DNA from: Streptomyces sp. DG1A-41
GTDB taxonomy: Bacteria > Actinomycetota > Actinomycetes > Streptomycetales > Streptomycetaceae
Assembly (NCBI RefSeq): GCF_037055355.1
Contig: NZ_CP146350.1
Coordinates: forward strand, 3,309,001-3,373,000
Direction: 5' to 3'
DNA length: 64,000 nucleotides
Position numbers and translations under genes: made by a program. Of the stretch, positions 41,801-49,417 are shown piece after piece; the stretch's first letter is position 1, and every line of letters starts with the position of its first letter. The notes under the pieces are model-generated. The model did not search any database. It was not told the DNA's origin and saw only the letters and a list, made by a program, of their open reading frames with translations.

Positions 41801-43098
41801 GCAGCTATCTGATCAACCCCATGGGACGCATCGGCAGCGACCTCGGCCGGCTGCGGTTCCTCGTCGTCGACCTGGAGAAGGGCTGGCCGGCCACCTTCGA
41901 CGCGCCCGCCGCCGCTCCGGAGGACCAGAACATCACCGGCCGCGGGCTCGCCCCGCCCGTCGCGTTCGCCGGGCCGCCCGGCGACCTGCGCGCGGTCGTC
42001 GCCCTCGGCGGCACCATCATCACCGTACGGGTCCGGCCGCCGACGTCGTTCGACATTAACGCCCTGCTCAACCGCAGCCGCACACCGGACGGGTCGTCCG
42101 GCAGGATGGCCGTCGTCGACTCCAGTGGCAGGAACCTGCAACTGTGGGACCTGGCGAGCCGCACGCTCCTCGCGACCGCGCGGCCGTCCCGGCCGCTTGC
42201 CCCCCTGTACGCCGCGTTCAGCCCGGACGGGCGGTGGATGCTGACGATCGCCGAGGACCGGCGCACGGTCCTGGCCTGGCGGATCGACGGCGGCACCCTG
42301 ACGGAGAAGCACGCCCTCGACCTGCCCGCCCCGCCGGACATCACGGCTGCCGGCCCGGACCCCCGCACGGGGCTCACCCCGTCCTTGATCAACATGAGCT
42401 TCTCCGACGACGACCACGCCGTGATCTCGGGGCTGTCGTACGTCTCGCGCTGGCGGCTCGACACCGGGAAGCCGGACGGCGAGGTGTACCGGCCCGCGGT
42501 CCAGGAGGACTGGCAGCTCGCCAACGAGGCGGCGGGCACCTTCGCCATCGCCATCCCCGGGAAGCCCCAGGCGCTGGTGCGGAAGCTGGACGAGTTCGGC
42601 GTCTGGGACTTCGCCTCGGGCGAGTTCACGAGGTGGCACAAGCCGAAGAAACCCGGGGATGACCGGTCGATCCGGTCGTTCAGCCTCTCCCCCGACGGAA
42701 AGCTGCTGGCCGTGCAGTACGCCGGCGGCCAGGTGCGCCTGTGGGACGTGCGGAAGAAGAAGTTCAGAGAACCGGACCTCACCTACGACGGCGTCTACTA
42801 CCTCGGCCGCTTCCTGGACAACCGGCTGCTGCACACGACGACCGCCGCCGGCGAGCTGGTCGTCTGGGACGTGGTCGACCGCCGGGACACCTACCGCTAC
42901 TACATGGGCTACGGCTCGATCGTCTCGCCGAGCGCCGATGGCAAGTCCCTCACGATGATGGACGGCTCACGCACCTCCGTCGTCCCCCTCGATCCCGAGC
43001 GTTGGGCCGACCGGTTGTGCGCCCTCGCCCAGCGGGAACTGACCGAAGGGGAGAAGGAACTTGCGGTCGATCCGGACCAGGTCGAGGACGTCTGCTAG
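38893..43098 (+). CDS. Trypsin-like protease / nSTAND NTPase / WD40 membrane protein
   Basis: A 1401-residue protein. Residues 15-205: trypsin-fold protease with H46 (TCAHVV), D95 (GDMAVL) and S169 (QPGFSGSAV). Residues about 220-560: nSTAND1-type NTPase opening with FPGLRPYTEEHSAHFFGRDE, Walker A GPSGSGKSS with K270, and Walker-B-like LVLALDQAEALLL. One membrane helix at about 637-660 (VLWAVVTVLAVVAAAVVSVL). The last 700 residues are WD40-like blades (AFSPDGRWMLTIAED, SLSPDGKLLAVQYAGG, VRLWDV). STAND proteins are signalling switches, often in stress, immunity or cell-death roles. Start ATG 38893 with GGGAG. Its TAG stop shares the palindrome CTAG with the convergent cslZ stop. It sits between glxA and cslZ, which are neighbours in S. 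lividans as I recall. Confidence 0.88.
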   Translation: MTESTTSDPAAEEVLAAATVQVTGADGHIGGLGVLIAPTLVLTCAHVVLEASGRPARQEERPDGPLGVRLVLREGEPVDAVVRDWVPVRANGTGDMAVLSLADPLSETRPVVMVAPRDVWDHKAIVFGLPRDDTGGGWHTARLRARTGTGRLQMSPLDGQSDPIQPGFSGSAVWDDDLGAVVGIVASISPAHRGQAFCIPTRTLLDELPELAELLAPSSPFPGLRPYTEEHSAHFFGRDEDVTAVVDLLCPRGSLPEGCVTLTGPSGSGKSSLLMAGVLPRLKEQDVEVVTLRAEGRQPDAAAIRDALRTHRSARGLVLALDQAEALLLRPEEELRSLVDALLDACRHPGVAVLVALRTDFQDAALRHPELSRLVGGAPAHQLGLMTREQLTEVVRLPLRAFPGVEYDSGLADRLIEDAAGRPGALPLLGFVLTTLWERQVGGRLRLDTYRELGGLGGVLGSRADSAWRRALRGAAPDTATGLLRALIQVPPGSGTALRARLARRDAGEERWAVARELVEARVLVVGADPERGETVELAHEALIEHWQPLAEQLEKDRTFLTWRGELRYDRARWWREGRPDGLLLEDPALSVAERWLADRRDELTQEDRQFIEASVGLRARKAHEAARSERRKRYLRVLWAVVTVLAVVAAAVVSVLYLNLLTEQRRLVSDRLAQQAASIDGTSLAVSSLYTVGAYRAEARPDARSALLAQYLRLQDVERVLMEGRHDVEDVALTEDGAYAYALLGSGHYVRLDLRGKARPKPYLYNKATDNARMAVSPDGRIAARASDWGVISLGIPAPSGGLRTVTLRQKEQMGDNLRGVHDLAFDGDGKRILAAIPREGVLVWNTDTGRRTGRTLAPPKGWDAAQAWFGADGTVVARIVPKDAAADNARGRLVSWNLDSGALHRPWGEQAAASATVSGNGRVLVTCTTQGVLEAWRLGASPKRFRSWNNSGFQGLCPLHTPRLDASGSYLINPMGRIGSDLGRLRFLVVDLEKGWPATFDAPAAAPEDQNITGRGLAPPVAFAGPPGDLRAVVALGGTIITVRVRPPTSFDINALLNRSRTPDGSSGRMAVVDSSGRNLQLWDLASRTLLATARPSRPLAPLYAAFSPDGRWMLTIAEDRRTVLAWRIDGGTLTEKHALDLPAPPDITAAGPDPRTGLTPSLINMSFSDDDHAVISGLSYVSRWRLDTGKPDGEVYRPAVQEDWQLANEAAGTFAIAIPGKPQALVRKLDEFGVWDFASGEFTRWHKPKKPGDDRSIRSFSLSPDGKLLAVQYAGGQVRLWDVRKKKFREPDLTYDGVYYLGRFLDNRLLHTTTAAGELVVWDVVDRRDTYRYYMGYGSIVSPSADGKSLTMMDGSRTSVVPLDPERWADRLCALAQRELTEGEKELAVDPDQVEDVC

Positions 43099-44140
43099 GA
43101 ACTGGCCTTGGCGAGCTTCAGCGCGTAGTCCGCCCACCACTGCCCCGCCTTCGGCCCGCCCTTGCACTCGCCGTCCGACTCGCCCGGCCGCTTGACCCAC
43201 AGGTACGCGTCGACCAGCGGGTCCGCCGTCCTGGTCGTCGGCGTCTCGCCCAGGGCACGGCCCGGCGGGTTGCACCAGCGTTCGTCCGGGTCGCCCTGGG
43301 TGTAGGGGCCCTTGCCGTTGCGGCTGGTGTCGATGACGAAGTGCTTGCCTCCGACCTTGGCGGAGAGCTGTTTGCCGTAGGCGATGGAATCGTCGGTGGA
43401 GTAGAAGTTGGAGACGTTGACGGAGAAGCCGTCGGCCTGTTCGATGCCGGCCCGCTTCAGCGGCTCGAAGATCTGGTCGGGGTTCTGCCAGCCGGCGTTG
43501 CCCGCGTCCAGGTACACCTGCGTGTTCTTCAGGGAACCGAGCTTCGTGATGGCGCCCTTGAGGAGGTCGTAGCGCTCCTCGTGGAACTGTTCCGGGGTGC
43601 AGCCGTCCACCAGGTGCAGCAGCGCGTCCGGTTCGAGGATGACCGTGGCGGAGCGGTCGCCGATGCCCGCCGCCACGCCGTCGACCCACTCGCGGTAGGC
43701 GTTGCCGTCGGCGGCGCCGCCCTGCGAGTACTGGCCGCAGTCGCGGTGCGGGATGTTGTAGAGGACGAGCAGCGCCGTACGGCCGGCCTTGTCGGCGGCC
43801 TCGGTGAAGCCGCGGGTCTGCTCCCGCGGGTTGTCCGGGCCGATCCACTCGGCGACCGGCTGCTCGGCGATCTTGCGGATCTGCTCGGCGTCCTGCTTCT
43901 TGCCGGCCTTCTCCAGTGCGGCGACCTGCTTCGCCGCGGTGCCGTCCGGATTGACCCAGAACGGGGCGGTCTCCTTGGGCTGCTGTGTGATCCCGGCACC
44001 CGCGTCGGCACTCGCGTCGGCGCCCGGGTCCGATCCGTCCCCCCGTCGGACGAACACCCCGTGATCAGCAGTGCCGCCCCCAGCACCACTGCGGACATCC
44101 GCCTCGCGGCGGACACCCCTACCCCCCTGCTGCCGTACAT
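43095..44140 (-). pseudogene. cslZ: GH6 endoglucanase lipoprotein CslZ, frameshifted in a C6 run
   Basis: The catalytic GH6 domain is intact (QPVAEWIGPDNPREQTRGF, ILEPDALLHLVDG with catalytic Asp, VYLDAGNAGW, DTSRNGKGPY). The true N-terminus, starting at ATG 44140 behind GGGGGAG, is a lipoprotein signal RRMSAVVLGAALLITGCSS but lies in another frame. The two frames meet at the six-C run 44039-44044; one more C would give continuous sequence, and the span is one base short of a multiple of three. So it is either a homopolymer sequencing error or a true null. CslZ trims the glucan made by CslA. Convergent with the STAND gene. Confidence 0.8.
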
Positions 44141-44410
44141 CCAACTCCCCCTTGGGTGCACCGTTCCAAGTCTCAATCCTGACATACGCCACGCGACCCC
44201 CACGAGGCGGAAGCCACCTGCGTGCATGACGCAGAGCCACCGTATCGGGACTTGGCGTTATTCAACCTCTAGGCCCGGGCGGCCCTTTGGCTCTAGAGTC
44301 TCCTCAGCAGGGCCCGACCTCCGGCCAGAGTTTCACCCACCGTGGCTCCCGCGGCCTCCCGCGCAGCTCGCCGGGTTACTCCCGCAGCCCGTGCGTGCGC
44401 GGTCGAGGAC
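44141..44410. other. Upstream region of cslZ
   Basis: About 270 bp without a gene. A TTGAAT hexamer on the minus strand near 44262 could be a -35 element for cslZ. Nothing else stands out before the sortase terminator. Confidence 0.4.
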
Positions 44411-44456
44411 CAGCCCGGTCGGCGACTTCAGGGGGAGCGGGTCGCCGACCGGGCTG
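44411..44456 (-). terminator. Strong terminator after the sortase gene
   Basis: CAGCCCGGTCGGCGAC and GTCGCCGACCGGGCTG form a perfect 16-bp stem with a 14-base loop, 18 bp after the sortase stop. No T run, as common in Streptomyces. Confidence 0.8.
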
Positions 44457-44474
44457 GGGGCCGCACCGGGACTG

Positions 44475-45152
44475 CTACAGGCCGGTTCCCGTCAGGTACG
44501 CCGAGACGACCACGTTCGCCGTGTAGCTGCGGGTCGTACGGTCGAAGCTGCCGCCGCAGGTGACGAGCCGCAGCTCGGCCCGGCCCGACTCGCGGGGCCC
44601 GTAGGCCTGGTGGGCGTCGAAGCGGTCTCTGGTGAGGACCTGGACGGACTCGACGGTGAACTCCGCGACCTTGGCATCGGCCCGGATCACCCGGATCGTC
44701 TGGCCCGGACGCATGGCACTGACCTTGTAGAAGACGGCCGGCCGGGTGTCGGTGTCGACGTGACCGACCATCAGCGCGGTGCCCGGTGCGCCGGGTGCCA
44801 CGCCGCCCGCGTACCAGCCGACCGCGTCCGGCTGGTCGTACGGCGGCGGATCGAGCGCGCCGCGCGCGTCCAGCCCCCGCGCCACCACGGGCGCCTGCAC
44901 CCCGAGCCCGGGGATGTCGACGCGCTGGGGCAGCGCGTCGCCCAACGGGCGGTGCGCGGGCGGCAGTTTCACGTCCGGGGGCCGTCCGGCCGCCGCCATG
45001 TCGCCCGTGGTGGGCGCGGAAATGCCGTGCCGTACGTCGGTCACCTCGCGGCCCCACAGCCACAGTCCGAGCAGCAGCGCCACCCAGGCCACGCCGGCCA
45101 GCAGGCGGCCGGTGCCCGAAGAACGGCCCTTGATTCCATCCTGGTCGGACAT
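44475..45152 (-). CDS. Class F sortase
   Basis: A 225-residue membrane enzyme. One N-terminal helix (LLAGVAWVALLLGLWLWG), then the sortase beta-barrel with the catalytic His in MVGHVDTD, Cys in RLVTCGGSFD and Arg in DRTTRSYTAN. The TCGG signature and size fit class F sortases of Actinobacteria. It should cut a sorting motif and attach proteins to the wall. It starts 2 bp after the Pro-rich secreted protein gene, so the two are co-expressed; a typical LAxTG substrate is encoded 2 kb away. Confidence 0.88.
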   Translation of the reverse strand: MSDQDGIKGRSSGTGRLLAGVAWVALLLGLWLWGREVTDVRHGISAPTTGDMAAAGRPPDVKLPPAHRPLGDALPQRVDIPGLGVQAPVVARGLDARGALDPPPYDQPDAVGWYAGGVAPGAPGTALMVGHVDTDTRPAVFYKVSAMRPGQTIRVIRADAKVAEFTVESVQVLTRDRFDAHQAYGPRESGRAELRLVTCGGSFDRTTRSYTANVVVSAYLTGTGL

Positions 45153-45154
45153 GG

Positions 45155-46036
45155 TCAGTCCGTTCCGCGACGCCGGCGGACACCGCCCAGCGCGACGACC
45201 ACCGCGGCCACTCCCGCGAGAACCAGGCCGGTCACCCCCTGCGCCGTACCGGGACCGGCTCCGCGGTCCTCGGCGGCGACGAGGTCCGCCGCGCCACCAC
45301 CGCCCGCCTGGACCGGGGCGATGGGCGAGGGGTGTGCGCCCGGCCGCCGGGAAGCGGGCTGCTGCCCATCGCCCCCGGACGCGGACCGCTGCCCGTCGTC
45401 GCCGGAGCCGGACCGCTGCCCGTCGTCGCCGGAGCCGGACGGCGGCCCACCGCCCTCGGGCACGGGCGGCTGCCCGACCGTCACCGGCGCGGGCGGCTCC
45501 CCGATCGCCCCGGGCGCGGGTGGTTGTCCGACCGTCACCGGCGCGGGCGGCTCCCCGATCGCCCCGGGCGCGGGTGGTTGTCCGACCGTCCTGGGCACGG
45601 GTGGTTGTCCGACCGTCCCGGGCGCGGGCGGCTTTCCACCGGTCCCGGCCACGGACCCGGGCCCGGACGGATGTTCGCCCGCCCCGGACACGGACCGCCG
45701 CTCCTCACCCTTCCGGACGGTGAACGTGCCGGCCCGTTCGGCCTCCCCGCAGGTGACCTTCACGGCGAACGTCCCCGCGTCGAGCGTGGAGCGGACGCGG
45801 CTCTCGCCGACGAGTTCACCGTCGGTGACGGTGAGCCGCGCGTCCGCGACGAACGCCGCCGAGCGGGCGACGGCCGTTCTCTCCGCACAGTCGGTCACCC
45901 GGAGCGTGACGTCACTGCCGGGCGCGGGGGTCGCCGGGGTCACCGAGACGCCCCCTGCGTCCGCCGCGTACGCCGCCGGCGTGAAGGCGGCCGCGACCAG
46001 GACGCTCGTACAGACGGTGACTCTCAGGGAACCCAT
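45155..46036 (-). CDS. Secreted proline-rich repeat protein with C-terminal membrane anchor
   Basis: A 293-residue protein. Signal peptide at 1-25 (VTVCTSVLVAAAFTPAAYA), a beta-sandwich about 30-115 with two cysteines likely bridged, then a proline-rich repeat region (VGQPPAPGAIGEPPAPVT units) and Gly/Asp/Ser repeats (SGSGDDGQR), and a final helix plus RRRRGTD. This is the plan of wall-spanning surface proteins, but no LPxTG/LAxTG motif precedes the helix. ATG 46036 has GGAGG six bases upstream. Co-transcribed with the sortase. The repeats are also repeats in the DNA (45470-45640). Confidence 0.78.
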   Translation of the reverse strand: MGSLRVTVCTSVLVAAAFTPAAYAADAGGVSVTPATPAPGSDVTLRVTDCAERTAVARSAAFVADARLTVTDGELVGESRVRSTLDAGTFAVKVTCGEAERAGTFTVRKGEERRSVSGAGEHPSGPGSVAGTGGKPPAPGTVGQPPVPRTVGQPPAPGAIGEPPAPVTVGQPPAPGAIGEPPAPVTVGQPPVPEGGGPPSGSGDDGQRSGSGDDGQRSASGGDGQQPASRRPGAHPSPIAPVQAGGGGAADLVAAEDRGAGPGTAQGVTGLVLAGVAAVVVALGGVRRRRGTD

Positions 46037-46156
46037 CGTGAACCTCCAGACGCCTGGAGCCTCCCCCGCACGGTCGGCCACCGCATCCTCAAAGACGCGG
46101 CGGCTGCTCCATACGGGTGGCGACGGGTTTGAGCTCCGGCCCGCTGCGTCCCCTGC

Positions 46157-46936
46157 TCAGACCCGGTCGACGAGGTCCGCGATCGAGTCGACGACCTGCG
46201 ACGGCCGGTACGGGAAGTCCTCGACCTGCTCGGGCCGGGTCAGGCCGGTGAGCACCAGGAACGTCTGCATCCCGGCCTCTATGCCCGCCAGCACGTCCGT
46301 GTCCATCCGGTCGCCGATCATCGCGCTGCTCTCGGAGTGCGCCCCGATGGCGTTCAGCCCGGTCCGCATCATCAGCGGGTTCGGCTTGCCGGCGAAGTAC
46401 GGCTTCTTGCCGGTCGCCTGGGTGATCAGCGCGGCCACCGCGCCGGTCGCGGGCAGCGGGCCCTCGGTGGACGGGCCCGTCTCGTCGGGGTTGGTGCAGA
46501 TGAAACGGGCGCCGCCGAGGATGAGCCGTACCGCCTTCGTCATGGCCTCGAAGGAGTACGTGCGGGTCTCGCCGAGGACGACGTAGTCCGGCTCGTGGTC
46601 GGTCAGGATGTAGCCGATGTCGTGCAGCGCGGTGGTCAGGCCGGCCTCGCCGATGACGTACGCCGAGCCGCCCGGCCGCTGGTCGTCCAGGAACTGGGCC
46701 GTGGCCAGGGCCGAGGTCCAGATGCTCTCGATCGGCACCTCCAGGCCCATGCGGCGCAGCCGGGCGTGCAGGTCGCGCGGGGTGTACATCGAGTTGTTGG
46801 TGAGGACCAGGAAGGGCTTCCCGGACTCGCGCAGCTTCTTGAGGAAGGCGTCGGCGCCGGGGATCGGTACGCCCTCGTGGATGAGCACACCGTCCATGTC
46901 GGTGAGCCACGACTCGATGGGCTTGCGGTCTGCCAT
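46157..46936 (-). CDS. HAD-IIA family hydrolase (NagD-like phosphatase)
   Basis: A 259-residue cytoplasmic phosphatase. Motif I WLTDMDGVL supplies the nucleophile and acid Asp, motif II is VLTNNS, the Lys is in FAGKPNPL, and motif IV is MIGDRMDTDVLAG. The type IIA cap lies between motifs II and III. Related proteins hydrolyse sugar phosphates, nucleotides or p-nitrophenyl phosphate. ATG 46936 has AGGAGA upstream. No operon link is evident. Confidence 0.9.
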   Translation of the reverse strand: MADRKPIESWLTDMDGVLIHEGVPIPGADAFLKKLRESGKPFLVLTNNSMYTPRDLHARLRRMGLEVPIESIWTSALATAQFLDDQRPGGSAYVIGEAGLTTALHDIGYILTDHEPDYVVLGETRTYSFEAMTKAVRLILGGARFICTNPDETGPSTEGPLPATGAVAALITQATGKKPYFAGKPNPLMMRTGLNAIGAHSESSAMIGDRMDTDVLAGIEAGMQTFLVLTGLTRPEQVEDFPYRPSQVVDSIADLVDRV

Positions 46937-47051
46937 GTGCGGGATCTCCTGCCGTACGCGGGCCAGCGTGCGCCCCAGCCTAAACAGGTGGCGAGATCTT
47001 GCGGAATGGCCTGGATACGGCGTCCCGACAGGCGGGACAGCTCCTGGCGCC

Positions 47052-47825
47052 TCAGCGGCGCCGGCGCACGAGGAGCAGCGCCCCGCCCCCGGCGAGCAGC
47101 ACCGCCGCGGCGGCCGCGGTGACCTGGCCGCCGGTTCCCGTGCCGGCGAGTTCCTCGGCGAACGGGAACCGGTCCTCGCGGGGCGGGACGGACGCGTCGG
47201 AGTCGGGCTGGGAGTCGGTGCCGCCGTCGGCTTCCGGCTCACCCCCGTCGATCGGTCCGTCGGCGTCGATCCCGAACCGGTAGTCGTTCGACTGCCCGAC
47301 CCAGTCGCCGTCGTCGTCGTGCCGCTGCACCACGGCGGCGTTGGCGGTGACGTCGTTCGGTACGGCGTCCGAGGTGACCGCGAGCCGCACCTTCACGGTG
47401 ACGGTCTTCCCCGGCGCGACGGTGAACCCGGCGAAGCGGTCCTCCTCGTCGGTGAACGCCCCGACGAGCTCGTCCTCACTGGTCTTCTCGAACCGCACGG
47501 GGTGCGCCCGCGCCCCCTCGAAGAACTCCAGCCGGGGCTGCGACGGCTCCAGCGCCCGCTTGTCGTCGACGAGCACGACGACGGGGTGGATACCGGTGCA
47601 CGGCCGGTCGGTCGTGTTGGTCAGATCGACGTACCAGGTCCCGAACCCGCCCCCGGCCGTGTAGGCGTCGGGTCCGCCGTGGATGCGGGTGGTGAGCGGG
47701 AAGGTGTGGTCGTCGGGCGCGGCACAGGCGGGCGCCGGGTCTTCCGCGTACGCCGGATGAGCCCCGGTGAGCAGGACGGCGGCTGCCGCCGCCAGGCAGA
47801 GGTGAGCGGGCGTGCAGAGTCGCAT
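47052..47825 (-). CDS. LAxTG-anchored surface protein (sortase substrate)
   Basis: A 257-residue exported protein. Signal peptide 1-26 (LCLAAAAAVLLTGAHPAYA), beta-rich ectodomain about 30-185 (GFGTWYVDLTNTTDRPCTG), an acidic Asp/Gly/Ser-rich spacer, then the sorting signal LAGTG, a hydrophobic helix and RRRR. LAxTG is the motif cut by streptomycete class E sortases; the nearest sortase here is class F, so either could process it. The RBS before ATG 47825 is weak. The role of the ectodomain is unknown. Confidence 0.82.
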   Translation of the reverse strand: MRLCTPAHLCLAAAAAVLLTGAHPAYAEDPAPACAAPDDHTFPLTTRIHGGPDAYTAGGGFGTWYVDLTNTTDRPCTGIHPVVVLVDDKRALEPSQPRLEFFEGARAHPVRFEKTSEDELVGAFTDEEDRFAGFTVAPGKTVTVKVRLAVTSDAVPNDVTANAAVVQRHDDDGDWVGQSNDYRFGIDADGPIDGGEPEADGGTDSQPDSDASVPPREDRFPFAEELAGTGTGGQVTAAAAAVLLAGGGALLLVRRRR

Positions 47826-47993
47826 GGAGATGTGACATTGCCGGATTGAGCCGGTAGCGAGCCGACGTCGCCGGGAACGCCCCCGAACGGCGGAGCGGAG
47901 CCGCCCGGTCGGCGGATACTCCGGGCCCCTCGGCGGCGCCCGAGTGCCTTCGCACGCCAGTGCGCCCAGCCGGTCAGGGGGACACCGGCGACG

Positions 47994-48185
47994 GTGAGGA
48001 CCGCGCCGGGCATCGACCGGACGCACGAGGCCGACCTGCTGGTGGCGGGAGCGGTCGGGCTGGGCCGGGACGTCCTGCACGGCCGCCGCTCACTCGAGGA
48101 CGTCCGGACGGTGCTGGAGTACCACCTGGTGCGGATCTTCCCGGACGCCACAGCCACGCCGTGGCCGAATGCGGCCCCCCACCCC
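47994..48185 (+). pseudogene. Orphan coding-like fragment, possibly a regulator C-terminus
   Basis: The plus frame reads RTHEADLLVAGAVGLGRDV then HGRRSLEDVRTVLEYHLVRIFPDA, a plausible amphipathic helical C-terminus of TetR-like appearance. It has no start, no upstream domain and no stop before it runs into the antisense of the ROK gene. It may be a remnant or chance. Confidence 0.25.
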
Positions 48186-49361
48186 TCAGCCAGCCCCCCG
48201 CCCGAACACCGGCCCCAGCACCAGCTGAGCCGCCCCCACCGCCACGACTCGCCCTCCACCCGGCGCGACACGCACCGGCACGGCGTCCTCCCCCGTCCGC
48301 CGGGCCCGTGCCCCCAGTACCGCCCCGACCCCCCGCACGAACGCCTCCGGAGCCGCGGCCACCGTCCGGCCGCCCAGCAGGACGACGTCGATGTCGAGCA
48401 GCCCCACCAGGTTCGCCGCGCCCGCTCCCAGTACGCGCGCCGCCTCCTCGGCATCGCCGCGCGCCACCGCGCCGAGGCACAGCGCCTCCACGCAGCCGCG
48501 GTCGCCGCAGGTGCACGGCGGGCCGTCCAACTGGATCACCTGGTGGCCGAACTCCCCGGCCCCGGTCCGGGCTCCCCGGTGCACGCTTCCGCCGATCACC
48601 AGACCGGCCCCCAGCCCCGTACCGAGGTGCAGGTACGCGAAGGAGCCGCCCTCGTCCCCGGCCGCCAGGCCCAGCGCCGCCGCGTTGGTGTCCTTGTCGA
48701 CCACGACCGGCAGCCCGAGCCGCTCCGCCAGCGCCTCCCGCAGCGGAAAGCCGTCCCACTCGGGGAAGCCGGTCACCCGGTGCAGCACACCCCGGACGTG
48801 GTCGAGCGGCCCGGGCAGCGCCACCCCCACCCCGAGCAGGGAACCGGCCTGCGCGAGGAGCGGTCCGGCGGGCAGTACCTCCGCCACCGTCTCCCGCACG
48901 ACTTGCGTCACCGCCGTCAGCACCGCCCGCGCCCCGGCCCCCAGATCCAGCGCGGCCCGCCGCTCCCCCACCACCGTCCCGCGCAGATCCACGAGCACGG
49001 CCCGGACCTCGTCCCGGTCCAGGTGGACCCCCACCGCGTGCCCCGCCTCGGGCACCAGCCGCAGCACCGTGCGCGGCTTGCCCCCGGTCGACGCGCGGCG
49101 CCCCGCCTCCGCCGCGAGCCCGTCCTCCCGCAGCCGGGCCGTGATCTTGCTGACCGCCTGTGGGGTGAGGCCGGTCCGCTCGGCGAGTTCGAGCCGGCTG
49201 ATGCCGTCGGAGCCGGCGGTCCGCAGCAGGTCGAGCACCAGCGCGGCGTTGTGGCTGCGCAGGGCGAGCAGGTTCGCTCCGGCCCCTGCCCCTGTGCCTG
49301 TGCCTTTGCCTGTGCCGGCCACACCGCCCACTCCGCCCGTACGGTCGTTCGCCCTGTTCAC
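48186..49361 (-). CDS. ROK-family transcriptional repressor
   Basis: A 391-residue protein. The N-terminal winged helix (about 30-90: VLDLLRTAGSDGISRLELAE, LTPQAVSKITARL) precedes the ROK sugar-kinase-fold domain with the ATP-site-like LGTGLGAGLVIGG and the zinc motif CTCGDRGCVEAL. Regulators of this type sense sugars or sugar phosphates. The GTG at 49361 follows GGTGG; the frame is open upstream without an RBS. It is divergent from the Gfo/Idh/MocA gene, with only 56 bp between starts, and an inverted repeat in between is the likely operator for both. Confidence 0.87.
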   Translation of the reverse strand: MNRANDRTGGVGGVAGTGKGTGTGAGAGANLLALRSHNAALVLDLLRTAGSDGISRLELAERTGLTPQAVSKITARLREDGLAAEAGRRASTGGKPRTVLRLVPEAGHAVGVHLDRDEVRAVLVDLRGTVVGERRAALDLGAGARAVLTAVTQVVRETVAEVLPAGPLLAQAGSLLGVGVALPGPLDHVRGVLHRVTGFPEWDGFPLREALAERLGLPVVVDKDTNAAALGLAAGDEGGSFAYLHLGTGLGAGLVIGGSVHRGARTGAGEFGHQVIQLDGPPCTCGDRGCVEALCLGAVARGDAEEAARVLGAGAANLVGLLDIDVVLLGGRTVAAAPEAFVRGVGAVLGARARRTGEDAVPVRVAPGGGRVVAVGAAQLVLGPVFGRGAG

Positions 49362-49384
49362 GCCACCATTGTCCCCGGCGCTTG

Positions 49385-49411
49385 CACTTTGGAAACAGCG
49401 TTGCGAAAGTG
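49385..49411. promoter_or_regulatory. Candidate ROK operator, 27-bp inverted repeat
   Basis: CACTTTGGAAAC and GTTGCGAAAGTG match as inverted repeats at 10 of 12 positions around AGC. It fills the short space between the divergent ROK and oxidoreductase genes, next to both starts. Confidence 0.6.
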
Positions 49412-49417
49412 GACGGC

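Noticed and set aside
39190..42834. 1214-codon minus frame antisense to the STAND gene
   Set aside because: Long only because stop codons are rare in this frame; no motif and covers the protease and NTPase codons.
42741..46586. 1281-codon plus frame across STAND end, cslZ, sortase and secreted protein
   Set aside because: Passes antisense through four recognised minus-strand genes; composition is shadow-like.
47960..49144. Proline-rich plus-strand frame over the ROK gene
   Set aside because: Pro/Arg/Ala only; ROK repressor is clear on the other strand.
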